Shown here piece after piece: positions 10,269 to 20,554 of a stretch of DNA of 64,000 nucleotides (the stretch's first letter is position 1; the number at the start of each line of letters is the position of its first letter). The position numbers and the translations under genes are program-made. The stretch comes from Carettochelys insculpta (Eukaryota; Chordata; Testudines; Carettochelyidae), in NCBI RefSeq assembly GCF_033958435.1, contig NC_134138.1, positions 206,469,298 through 206,533,297 on the forward strand, read 5' to 3'. Under the pieces are notes generated by a model, which had not been told where the DNA came from, did no database searches, and was given only the letters and a program-made list of their open reading frames with translations.

Positions 10269-11643
10269 TCACCCTGCGGCCTCATCGAACTGGGCCCACA
10301 GGGCCTCCCGGAGCCGGGTCCTTTCGGGGTACACCTGGTGACTGGGGGCAGCGGGTGGCTGCACATCAGCCCTGCCGGCCTCCACAGCCCAGCCCTGAAA
10401 GAAGGCCTCCCCCTTGCTCTCCACGAGGTTGTGTAGGGCACTGCATGCGCCCACAATCTGGGGGATGTTGGTGGGGCCCACATCAAGGCGGGTGAGGAGA
10501 CACCTCCAGCGCCCTTTGAGGTGCCCAAATGTGCGCTCCACCACCTGGCGCACGTGGTTCAGGTGCTGGTTGAAGCGCTCCTGGCTGGCAGACAGATGGC
10601 CCGTGTACAGGTGCATGAGCCAGGGCTGGAGGGGGTATGCCGCATCTGCGATGACACAGAGGGGCATGGTGGTGTCCCCCACAGGGATCTCTCGCTGGGG
10701 GATGTAGGTCCCCACCTCCAGCCAACGGCACAGGCCCGAGTTCTGGAATATCTGGGCGTCGTGGGTGCTGCCAGGCCAGCCCACATATATGTCCAGGAAA
10801 CGGCCCCGGCTGTCCACCAAGGCCTGGAGGACCACTGAGTGGTAGCCCTTCCTGTTTAAGTAGCGTCCTCCACTGTGTTCTGGGGCACGGATGGGGATGT
10901 GAGTCCCATCCAGAGCCCCGAAGCAGCTGGGGAAGCCCAGGGTGGCAAAGCCCGCGAATGCGGCATCCGGGTCCCCAAGCCTCACAAGCCTGTGGAGGAG
11001 CAGGGCGTTGATGGCGCGGACGACCTGCAGGGGAAGCACATGGGAGAGCACCAATGAAGGGTGTGCAGGGTGTGTGTGGCCCTCCCCTGCCAGGGCCCCC
11101 CTCCTCCCCCTCCCCTGCCAGGGCTGCCTCCCCCTCCCCCCGTGGGTCCTCTTACCTCCATGAGGACAGCCCCGACGGTGGCCCTGCCGACGCCAAACTG
11201 CTGGCCCACGGATCGGTAGCTGTCTGGAGCGGCCAGCTTCCAGACAGTGATGCCAACCTGTTTCTCGATGCTGAGGGCACGCCGCATGGCAGCGTCCTGG
11301 TGCCTCAGTGCAGGGGTGAGCCACTGACATAGCTCCAGAAATGTCTGCCGGCTCATGCGAAAGTTCTGGAGGCAGCGGTTGTCGTCCCACGCTCCGAGCA
11401 CCAGCCGGTCCCACCAGTTGGTGCTCGTGGGGTAGCTCCACAGCCGGCGGCCTGTGCACCGGGGGGGGACGGGTGGCGGGGTGCTGCAGGGTTGGGGGTT
11501 GCGTCCTCCTCCCCTGCGGGCAGCTCCTCCTCTGTGGCAAGGAGGTGTTCAGCTGCCTCCTGCATGGCATGGAGCAGGGTGAGCACTGCTCCTGCAGGGA
11601 CGGCTGTGTGGACCTCAGGCTGCTGCTGCTGCTGGGGGTCCAT
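10269..11643 (-). CDS. PIF/Harbinger DDE transposase (HARBI1-like), spliced, one frame break
   Basis: Catalyses cut-and-paste transposition of Harbinger elements. Exon 1 carries the N-terminal domain (WWDRLVLGAWDD, then FRMSRQTFLELCQWLTPAL, and KLAAPDSYRSVGQQFGVGR) and ends at 11156 (ATGGAG|GTAAGA). A 131-bp intron (11155-11025, ending CCCTGCAG) precedes exon 2 (11024-10269, 251 codons plus TGA). Exon 2 has the DDE nuclease (DDE_Tnp_4 type): Asp in GALDGTHIPI (10910-10908), Asp in GSTHDAQIF (10760-10758) and Glu in VVERTFGHLKGRW (10538-10536). ADAAYPL is also present. The triad is intact. The likely N-terminus MDPQQQQQPEVH begins at 11643, but its frame meets the catalytic frame only across a G8/C8 tract (11461-11468). 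The copy therefore carries an indel or an assembly error there. A downstream start would leave the core domains. Confidence 0.88.
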
Positions 11644-11975
11644 GACTGCGTCGCTCGAGGTGTGCGTGCCTATGGCTCTGCAGACCGCGTGCTGTGCAGG
11701 CTGAGTGTGTCTGGGAGAGGCCCTTTAAGGGAGCGGCTAGCTGTTGCCCCGGAAGTGCTAGTCCGCCCTGTGACCCTGTCTGCAGCTGTTCCTGGCACCC
11801 TTATTTCGATGTGTGCTACTTTGACGTGTAGACATTCCCTCGCAGCACCTATTTCGATGTGGTGCTGCCCAACGTCGACGTTCAACGTCGACGTTGCCAG
11901 CCCTGGAGGACATGTAGACGTTATTCATCGAAATAGGCTATTTCGATGTAGCGTTCACGTGTAGACGTAGCCTAT

Positions 11976-13802
11976 ATGACATAAAACATAAAGTGAAATA
12001 TAACAATTATATCAAAGAATCTCTATGGATAGAAATTCCATGCTTGACTAATAAGAACACAGCACTAGGGATGTACTGCCAACCCTCTAACTACACTGTT
12101 GAATGTGAAACGCTCCAGGAGATTAGAAAGACAATAAAAAAAAATTCAATAAAAAAGGGGTCTTCAACTACTCTCATATTGATGGGGTGTGTGACATCTC
12201 AGAATGAAATGAAAAAATGATATTTCTTTACACCATAAATTACTGGTTCTTGAAGCAGCTACTCTTGGAAGTCACAAGTTGAGAGCCCATTCTTGATTTT
12301 GTCCAAGGGGAGAACAGTGTCTGGTAAAGAATGAATACAGCTGAACTGCTTGGCAAAAGTGACCATGATATAAGTTCATATCTTTGTGAGTGGCAACATC
12401 AAAGAAGCTCTCCACATTAGCATTTAACTTCATTAAGGGAACTACCCCAAAATGAAGAAGCTAGTATAACAGAAATTAAAAGGCAAAGTGACAAAAGTGA
12501 AATTCAGAATAAGAGGACAAAAAAGTGCCATCCTGGTTAAAAGCTCTTGCCCTGACCAAATAAAAGGCCAAGGATCACCTTACATCAAGCATCTGGAGTC
12601 TAACTTCCATTATTGCCCTGGTGGGGAATAGGATAAAAGGTTGGAAGGTGAATGAGCTGGTTCATGTGAAATATGGAAGTTGCACTGGGAGAGGGGTGAA
12701 TTTTGGATGTGGTATATGCGTCACTTTTTGGGAAGATCACTGGGATGGAGAATGTGCCATCAAGGCCACTATCTCTCCTAATCCTCTTACTGCTGTAACA
12801 GTGATCAGAAATGCCATCTTCATGGAAAGGTGATTAAAAGAGCAAGTAACCACTGGTTCAAAGAGCAGTCTAGGCAGCTCTTTAAATACTAGACTGAGGT
12901 CCCATTGTTGGGTAGGAAGCTTAGGTTGGGAGAAGAGTTCACTACGCTTTTGAGAAACTCCTTCATAGTTGGTTGGGGGAAAAAACTGATGTCTCCTTGA
13001 CTCAACAGACCACACAAATCATGGTGCCTGTGTGCCCACCGAGAATCTCACCAGGGCCACTGAGAAGAGGGGAAAGAACCTGGTGGTAGTAGGGCTGCCC
13101 ATACCAGGGAGGCTGGGAATCAGAGGGACGGCAAGGCTAAGGTCCATACTGGAATTGTGTACCCCAGGGTGGGTAAAAGAATAGCAGGAGACCATGTCTC
13201 CTTACGCACTGACTCAGGGGCAAAAATCGGGGTGCACAGCATGATGTTGCCAGCAAGTCCGGAGCCCCAGGCCTGCTCATGACTAAGTAGAAGCACATCT
13301 GGTGCATCAGACACGGAAGAGATCTGTTGCATACCAAAAGTCCAGCAATGTCAAAGGCATCAGTACTGGGGATAGTTGCTGATAATGAGATACCTGTACC
13401 AAAGGAGTCAGTTATGTGGACCCAATAGTGTGTTCCACTGGGACTTGGTATACTAAAGACTATACCAACATTGATGCACATACCAAAGGAGTCTTCCACT
13501 AGGTGGATTCTCTGGATTTCTCATGCCCATGTGGTATCAACAATTATCTGCTTGTGCCTAGCGGGTCCTTTAGACAGATCAACATGTTCTGTCAGTGTGG
13601 TACTGTTCAATCTCTTGCTATCACACTTAAATGGTTTCAGTCCTTCTTGAGATCCCATCCCTTAGAAGTAAAGAGTTTTAGAGAGGCTTCCTGCCATCTG
13701 GGGTCTTGGTATGGCCAAGAGTGTTTGATGGGCTTACTCCATTTGTGAGGATATGGCCTTTTTTCAGTAGCCATACTGAAAGGCCTGTAACCATATTGGA
13801 AG
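11976..13802. other. Intron without recognised elements
   Basis: Ordinary AT-rich sequence. Short open frames here (for example around 13137-13499) have no recognisable domain or codon pattern. Confidence 0.5.
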
Positions 13803-13810
13803 GCCTAAGA

Positions 13811-14221
13811 CAGCGGTGTCCAGTAGGAATTCAAAGACTGGTACATTTGTGGTTGTCTTCTTTCCATATTTGCCACATTCCCCGCTCCCACTCTACATTA
13901 ATGTCCTCCCTCTTCCCCAGAGCCAGCCACCACCAGCCTCCCCTCCCCAAATAAATGTCCTCCACCTCCCCCAGAGCCAGGAACCCCCAACTCCACCTTT
14001 CTAATTCTTTCTAATTCAAACCCACTGGAGCTCCTGCATGGGCCTCTTCTACCATGGGCTTTTCCCACCAAGCAGTGGGGCACGGAGTGGGGCAAGGAGT
14101 GGCACGTGCGACTCTCAGGAGGAGCTCCATTTAAAGGCACCAGTCTCAAAAGCTGTCATTGACACAATGCAGTGTCCTAGTCACCATGTGAGGTGAGTAG
14201 TGAACATTTTGGACACTCCTG
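13811..14221. mobile_element. hAT MITE with 8-bp target duplication
   Basis: The left end CAGCGGTGTCCAG and right end TGGACACTCCTG are inverted repeats. They are flanked by GCCTAAGA (13803-13810) and GCCTAAGG (14222-14229), an 8-bp duplication with one mismatch, as expected for hAT. The interior is CT-rich with a duplicated 'atgtcctccctcttccccag'-like unit. Confidence 0.8.
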
Positions 14222-14579
14222 GCCTAAGGCCTTCATCTGCAAACAGACTGAAAGAGCAGCATCCATTAGCTGTAAAGCAGAGTTATATCCTCACATTCCA
14301 TCTACATCACTTACAATAGCGTACTGCCAGGCTGTTAAGGAGGAGGCCATGCCCTAATAACCCCCACTGTCACCAGAAAAGAAACAGATCTCAAGATAGT
14401 TAAAGAATGCTTAGTTTGATAGCATTTGGTCTGGCAAGAAATTCCTCATCAATAGCTGGGGTGGTGGAATCCTCATTCTATGACTATGGTCCTCTCTTGC
14501 CTATCATTTGTTTGTATGATCTCTGTCTGTATTTTTTTTTTGGTCATTTCCATCTGCTCTAGAATTAATTTTGCTTGGT

Positions 14580-15110
14580 GTAATCACTGAAGGTGGTGGG
14601 GTATGATTGGTTAGGTAACTGTTACAGTATGTTAGGGTTAGTTAGTAAAACGTTAGCAAAATAACTGGTTACGTTATAACTAAGCAGGACTCAAATTTCA
14701 CTGTATAAACTGAGGTCCAAGAAGGAGACCAGCAAATGGAAAAGGCAGGAAAAGAAAGGAAGGAAGAAAGAGCTCAAAGAAAAACTCACCTCCGAGACAC
14801 AGCTTAAGACTAGAGCTGCCAAGAATCCTCTACACGACCGTGATACACAGCAACTAGAGTCCAGATGAGACCGAACTTTCCTGGCCGACAGGGAAAGTTT
14901 GCCTGCCTTGATCAGGATTGGTGAGCATGGCTTTGGATGCCTACCATGTCTATTCTGCTTGCTTGGTAAATTGTCAATAAACAGGAAGTAAGAATATGAC
15001 TGTGTGAGGCTTTTCCACTGGTAAAAGGTCCTGCAAACCCATGGGAGGTGACTCTCTGAGCACTAGGAATTGGGTTATGGTCAGTATTTGAATCAGCAGG
15101 GTTTCATATG
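14580..15110 (+). mobile_element. Solo LTR-like sequence (endogenous retrovirus remnant)
   Basis: It has promoter-like TATAAA at 14704-14709 and AATAAA at 14976-14981, about 270 bp apart. A GT-rich stretch follows ('gactgtgtgaggcttttcc'), giving the U3-R-U5 order of a retroviral LTR. No gag, pol or env sequence is nearby. Borders and target duplication were not established, and the assignment is by layout. Confidence 0.45.
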
Positions 15111-15139
15111 CATTATTAGGAACTGGATAAAGGTGTATA

Positions 15140-15705
15140 TGTCTCTAGAATGTGGGAAAGAGAGAATTTTGTGCAGGTAACGCATTAGAGGAGCACATAG
15201 GTATCCATGTTAGAAAACATAATCCCAGCTGTACATTCACAATGATGTGGTCGAAACTGGGTGTTTCCACTCAAGAAAGACATCTTGGAGTCAGTGTGGA
15301 ACCCCCACCTCCTCCACTCCACCCTCAATGTGCAGAGGCAGTCAAAAATGCTAACCGAATGCTAGGAGCTATTAGGAAAGGAGTAGGGCATAAGAAAAAG
15401 CTCAACTTAGAACTGAGATAACAAAAGAAAGGATATGATAGAGGTCGATAAAAATCTTGACAGGTATGGAGAAATGACAAGAAAGTCTTATTTACTCCTT
15501 CTAATAACACACGAACCCGAAGTGGCACAATTAAATTAATAGGCAGCTGGCTCAAAACAAACAAAAGGAAGTGTGAATTCACAAAATGCACAGTCAATCT
15601 TTGCAATCTGTTGTTGACGAGGTTATAAAGGACAAAATGTTAAGAGGGTTGAAAAAAGAACTAGATATATTCATGGGGAATAGGTCCATTGACAGCTATT
15701 AGTCA
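15140..15705 (+). mobile_element. CR1 LINE 3' region with internal deletion
   Basis: Recognisable CR1 order: 'cttggagtcagtgtgga', 'gcagtcaaaaatgctaacc', 'ctaggagctattaggaaag', then 'ggatatgatagaggtcgata', 'ttaataggcagctggctcaa' and 'agaactagatatattcatgg'. The jump near 15415-15430 skips the segment that normally lies between. Fragment of a non-LTR retrotransposon, no intact reading frame. Confidence 0.82.
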
Positions 15706-18099
15706 AGATTTTTTAAAATAATTTTTGGATCTGCATTATTATTGTTTGCACTGCATTGCATTGTTATATCTGCATTACTGTAGAACCCAGAAATCTTGTA
15801 CATGTATCACCTGACCATGCAACACACTGTATATATAGAACAAAAAGACAGCTGAGAGTCTCATGACTCCTGGAGGGAGGTTTTAAAAAAAAATCACAAG
15901 ACTTGCAATAAAATTCCAAGGATCAAAAACCATTATAAATGGGGAGAACCCCCAATGTATTATTTTTAAAATCTCATGATTGATTTTTAAGGCAATCTGC
16001 TGAACTCTTTGGAACCCAATACGTGGGATTATATAATGCTAGCTTGAGACATGATGTCCCTATACAGAGGCAGAGTTTGCTCTGCCACAGAAAAAGCAGT
16101 GTGGCAAACCTGACAGAACCCCACATATATGCAGGACTTCTTGCATCTCAGCATTAGCTTTTACCTCTGATGGAGCTCCCTCGACCATTTCCATGGCAGG
16201 ATATGGAAAATTATTTCTTTGTGCACATTATTACCAAGGCCAAACTCAGGCCAATATGCTTTAAGGTGCAGAGAAGAGAAATAAACAGATAAAAATAAAT
16301 CAGGCTTATAATAGAAAATTAGTTGCAAAGTTCAGCGTGGAAGAATTGTCACTGTATGATGACAGAATGTATTCATTCAACAGGCATTTTCTACCATGAC
16401 CAACATAGCAGCAAGATGTACTGAGGTACACACTAAGAATATGACCACGCCCCATCAAAGCTCTTAAGCAGAAGCTTAGAGTTAAATGATGCATTAACTT
16501 CAGCAGAACTGTTTGCATGCATAAAATCAAGCACATGCTTAGGTGCTTTGTGGCATCAGAGCGTTCAGCACTTTGTAAGGCTGAGCCCATGACTTGGACT
16601 GCCATGTTAGATTCTATATTTATGCAAGTGTAAAAGACCAGGACGATGCAGCAGGAAAATTAAAGAAGAAACCCTGCTTGTAAAAGCTGCCTGTTCCCAA
16701 TCCTCCTCCTTAGCAAATACTACTCTCAGGCCAAAAGTATTATTTGTTTATTAGATCTTAGGACAGAACTGAAGAACACTCTTAGTGGCTGAATAAATGT
16801 ACTACGACTATCTCTAAATCATGAGCCCTTTCAAAATTACTACAATCCAGAAGTAAATTTTAATAATTGCTGCACTTAAGAGATAAAAAGGCTCCTTGGA
16901 AAATTATATAAACTCCCCCACAGTTGCAAAGAGCAATAAAACTTTTGTAATGAAGCCCCACTTACTTATAGTTCCTTGGGCTGATTGAAAAATTTGCCAA
17001 ACATATGGCCCTAGCAACTACTTAGCTTAATATTTTTAAACTGCTTGTAGAACACAAACACATTATTTAGTCTTATGAACTGCTGCCAAGAACTTGAAGA
17101 TATAAGGAAATGATTCAGATAGGAATTACTTTACTGCTCCTTTGCTACTACTGTACAGCTCTTGCTGCTCCAACTCTTCATTTAGTTTTACGCACAGTTG
17201 TCAACCTTCTGAAGGCCTTTTAGCAAGGGCACATACCAGCCTAGGCCACGTCACCAAATAAAGATGCTGTTCTGTCCTGTTTCTTTCCTAGCCTCTAGTG
17301 ATCCTATGGCTGGAACTAGGGGAGGGAGGGGAATTAAACTGGGCTGAAATTCACTCATGTGTCATTGGTTTAACTGTTGGTGACTTAAATCCTCCCAAAC
17401 CACCACAACGACTTCAGATACTCTATCCCTACCTTTCGTGTGTCTCAACTTGAGCTGAACAAGTCAAATCAGATCCAGTGGCAAGTCTAAATTCCACATA
17501 CAATAACCACACAGAGCACTGAAATGTAGCATCTGATTTCAGATATGGTACAGACCTTTAACATTACAACTCACTGCACGTACTCAACTCCACCTGTAAT
17601 TCACAACAAAAAGTTGAAGGAAAGGCCTGGTTACTTTTGAAGTTATTAAACACAAACACACAGATCAGTCAGTTCAAAAGATACAATAGCTGGAGGAACA
17701 CTGTCACATTGTGCATGTGTATGATTTTGGATTACAGCCTATGGTATATTTTATAAATCAGACCTTTCTATATATCACAATCTACACGTACCTGATCACA
17801 TTAATCCCTCACGTAATTCCACTGACAAAGTTATACCAGTCTGAATCTCAACCATAATTTTAACACACCTGAGTTTAATGTTACTGTGAGAAATTACAAT
17901 TTATTTTGTTTTTGTGCACTGCATTCTGAAGAACCAGTTGGTGCATTATTGAAGTTAGTTTGGTCTTTTGTTTGTGTGCAAATAAAACTGCTAAGCACTA
18001 CTTTGCCAGTCCGCAGCAAGCTAACCCAAACAGTCCTGCAGGCAACAACTGACCTGCCTTGACCTGTGTGCTCTCCACCCACTCTAGTGTTAAGATGAC
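15706..18099. other. Intron without recognised elements
   Basis: AT-rich, with no coding, RNA-gene or terminal-repeat signal recognised. Possible conserved non-coding elements cannot be judged without alignment. Confidence 0.5.
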
Positions 18100-18102
18100 C
18101 AG

Positions 18103-18812
18103 GGCTGCGTCTACACGTGCACGCTACTTCGAAGTAGCGGCAGTAACTTCGAAATAGCGCCCGTCACGTCTACACGTGTTGGGCGCTATTTCGAAGTTGA
18201 AATCGACGTTAGGCAGCGAGACGTCGAAGTCGCTAACCCCATGAGCGGATGGGAATAGCGCCCTACTTCGACGTTCAACATCGAAGTAGGGACGTGTAGA
18301 CGATCCGCGTCCCGCAACATCGAAATAGCGGGGTCCTCCATGGCGGCCATCAGCTGGGGGGTTGAGAGATACTCTCTCTCCAGCCCTTGCGGGGCTCTGT
18401 GGTCACCGTGGGCAGCAGCCCTTAGCCCAGGGCTTCTGGCTGCTGCTGCTGCAGCTGGGGGTCTGTGCTGCATATACAGGGTCTGCAACTAGTTGTTGGC
18501 TCTGTGTATCTTGCACTGTTTAATGAAAGTGTGTCTGGGAGGGGCCCTTTAAGGGAGCGACTTGCTGTTGAGTCCGCCCCGTGACCCTGTCTGCAGCTGT
18601 GCCTGGCTCCCTTATTTCGATGTGTGCTACTTTGGCGTGTAGACGTTCCCTCGCTGCGCCTATTTCGATGTTGGGCTGAGCAACGTCGAAGTTGAACATC
18701 GACGTTGCCAGCCCTGGAGGACGTGTAGACGTTATTTATCGAAATAGCCTATTTCGATGTCGCAACATCGAAATAAGCTATTTCGAAGTTGGGTGCACGT
18801 GTAGACGTAGCC
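18103..18812. mobile_element. Non-autonomous Harbinger element, 710 bp, copy A
   Basis: Ends GGCTGCGTCTACACGTGCAC and GTGCACGTGTAGACGTAGCC, flanked by CAG direct repeats (18100-18102, 18813-18815). The left and right blocks match the autonomous-type copy at 7452. The centre has a CTGCTGCTGCTG stretch matching the transposase N-terminal region but lacks both genes. Same length as copy B at 44369, with about nine substitutions by eye. Open frames inside are fortuitous. Confidence 0.92.
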
Positions 18813-18815
18813 CAG

Positions 18816-20030
18816 GTGTCCCCTCCCCAACTTAAAGAATGGGCATGGGACCATATTTTGTCTATTTGCTCCTAGATCCAAGTACATCAGTGTCACTGTG
18901 ATGTTACTGCAGAAACACTACATGCCTTCAGCAGCTACCTGGAGCAATGCAGAGTCCAGATCTCACCTCCACCTGGGGAGCAGCGCTGGCATAGGAAGCT
19001 CTTGTGGCCGGCCTACAGCAAGTTCTCGTGACAGCTTTTTAGACAGATGTCACAGTTGTGGCACTTGTGGACAATGATCCAATTGGGATAAAAACCAAAC
19101 AGCTCTCGACTACATTCAAGCCAGGGACGCCAGGACAAAGTCTGGGAGTGGAAACATGACCTCTCCATTTTTTGAGGTGGTGGACGTGATTTTGACTAAT
19201 TACATAACTACACAACCCAGGAAGGTTGTGGGCCTGCTGTCCATCCCGTCTCATGGACAAACAGCAAGACTCATCAAAGGATGAGCATTGTGTTTGTTTT
19301 GAACCTACTGCCTATTAATTTCATAAGGTGATCCTCGTTATATGAAGGGGCACAAAGCCCCTCCCTACTCATGTTCTCCACACCATTCATGATTTTTAGA
19401 AACCCCAATCATATGCCCTCTTATGCTCTTTTTTAAGGAGAATTATCTCTCCTTGTACAGTGCATGCGTCGGTGTGCTGCCAGTGCAGCTCCAGGGCTAA
19501 TTTAGCACTTTCTCAAAAGAGGTTGCCTTCATCAGCCATTGCTGGTCGCCCCAGGTCTAGAGAATGACCTTATCCCCTCAGTCCATGCTTGTTTCTCAAC
19601 TCAGAAATGGTACTGCATGGTGTGAAGCTGTTCCAGGAACAGCTTCTCTAGTATCAGTTGCTTGGCTTCTTCTCCACTGCCTCACTCCCATCTTGCTTCC
19701 TCCACCAACTCTGAAACTAATGCAGAAGCTGCTACTGCAGACAGACACTCTTCTCAGTGGCACAGGGAAGTCCCAAATCCATCTGTGACTGAGCACTAAA
19801 ATACAGCCCCAGGAACTTCTGCCTTTTTGCAGGTACCAGCGTAGCAGTTTTCAGCACGGTTGGGTCCATGCTGACAGACAGCTATTTGAAAATGGTGCTG
19901 GCCTGCCCACAAAGGAAGCATGGGACAGAGATAGTGGAAAGATGGGTTTTTTGAAAATATTTAACCTGCCACTCTCAGGCATACATTCTACAATCCAGAT
20001 CTGGCCTGCCAAGCCTTTCACTCCAGCCTG
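18816..20030. other. Intron without recognised elements
   Basis: Mixed-composition sequence with no identified gene or element end. Confidence 0.45.
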
Positions 20031-20075
20031 TGGCTAGCCCCTACACCTATGGAGCGGGGGAGAGCTTTGTGCACT

Positions 20076-20163
20076 GCCCCTGCCTCCAGCAACATCTCTC
20101 AGCTCCCATTGGACAGAAACTGGCCAACAGGAGTTGGGAGATGTTGCTGGAGGCAGGGCAGGG
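20076..20163. repeat. Inverted repeat (hairpin) within a probable old DNA element
   Basis: The left arm 'cctgcctccagcaacatctc' is followed by an imperfect reverse complement, 'gagatgttgctggaggcagg', near 20142-20162, across a short loop. 'ggccagtttctggccac' near 20186-20202 suggests a larger palindromic element with unresolved ends. Confidence 0.65.
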
Positions 20164-20236
20164 CAATGCAGCACAATTTCCCAGCTCCCATTGGCCAGTT
20201 TCTGGCCACAAGGAACCGTGACAAATTTTGTTGGTA

Positions 20237-20552
20237 CATTAGACCTTCAAGAAGCGCAATTTCGATTTGCACTTAACTCACATTAATGCAAGTTAAGTGC
20301 AAATCGAAACCACCGCCCAGCTCTAGCCCCTGGCTCCCATAGCTGGGAGAAACTGCACTGCAAGCAGCTGTGTGCCCCCCAGCTGGGAGAAGCTGGGGGC
20401 CATGTGGCTGCTCCCCCATTCTCCCAGCTGTCTGCTTCCCCCAGCCAGGGAAATTCCGGGGATCTTCCCAACCCCACCCCCAATTTATGTGAAATTTGAT
20501 TTACACAGAGGTTGCCCAGGTTGCAACCTCCATAAAAATTGAGGGATTACTG
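20237..20552. mobile_element. pogo/Tigger-like MITE with TA target site
   Basis: Flanked by TA (20235-20236, 20553-20554). The right end in reverse complement is CAGTAATCCCTCAATTTTTA. The left end CATTAGACCTTC is a decayed version. Near the left is a hairpin: 'gatttgcacttaactcac', then 'gcaagttaagtgcaaatc'. The element at 38096 has the same hairpin module. Confidence 0.65.
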
Positions 20553-20554
20553 TA

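Larger units (their letters stand above)
7452..11972. mobile_element. PIF/Harbinger DNA transposon, near-complete autonomous-type copy (4,521 bp)
   Basis: The left terminus AGTCACGTCTACACGTG and right terminus CACGTGTAGACGTAGCC are terminal inverted repeats. They are flanked by the 3-bp direct repeat TAT (7449-7451 and 11973-11975). About 290 bp of CpG-rich subterminal sequence follows on the left, full of TTCGAAGT/ATTTCGA modules, with a similar block on the right. Two convergent genes lie inside: a Myb/SANT-like protein (plus, 7888-9885) and a DDE transposase (minus, 10269-11643). That is the usual gene pair of PIF/Harbinger elements. GC content contrasts sharply with the flanking intron. 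Related 710-bp non-autonomous copies sit at 18103 and 44369. Confidence 0.93.

Noticed and set aside
18186..18488. 100-codon minus-strand frame repeated at 44452-44754
   Set aside because: Conserved only because both lie in recent copies of the same 710-bp element. The matching region of the autonomous-type copy is non-coding left subterminal sequence.
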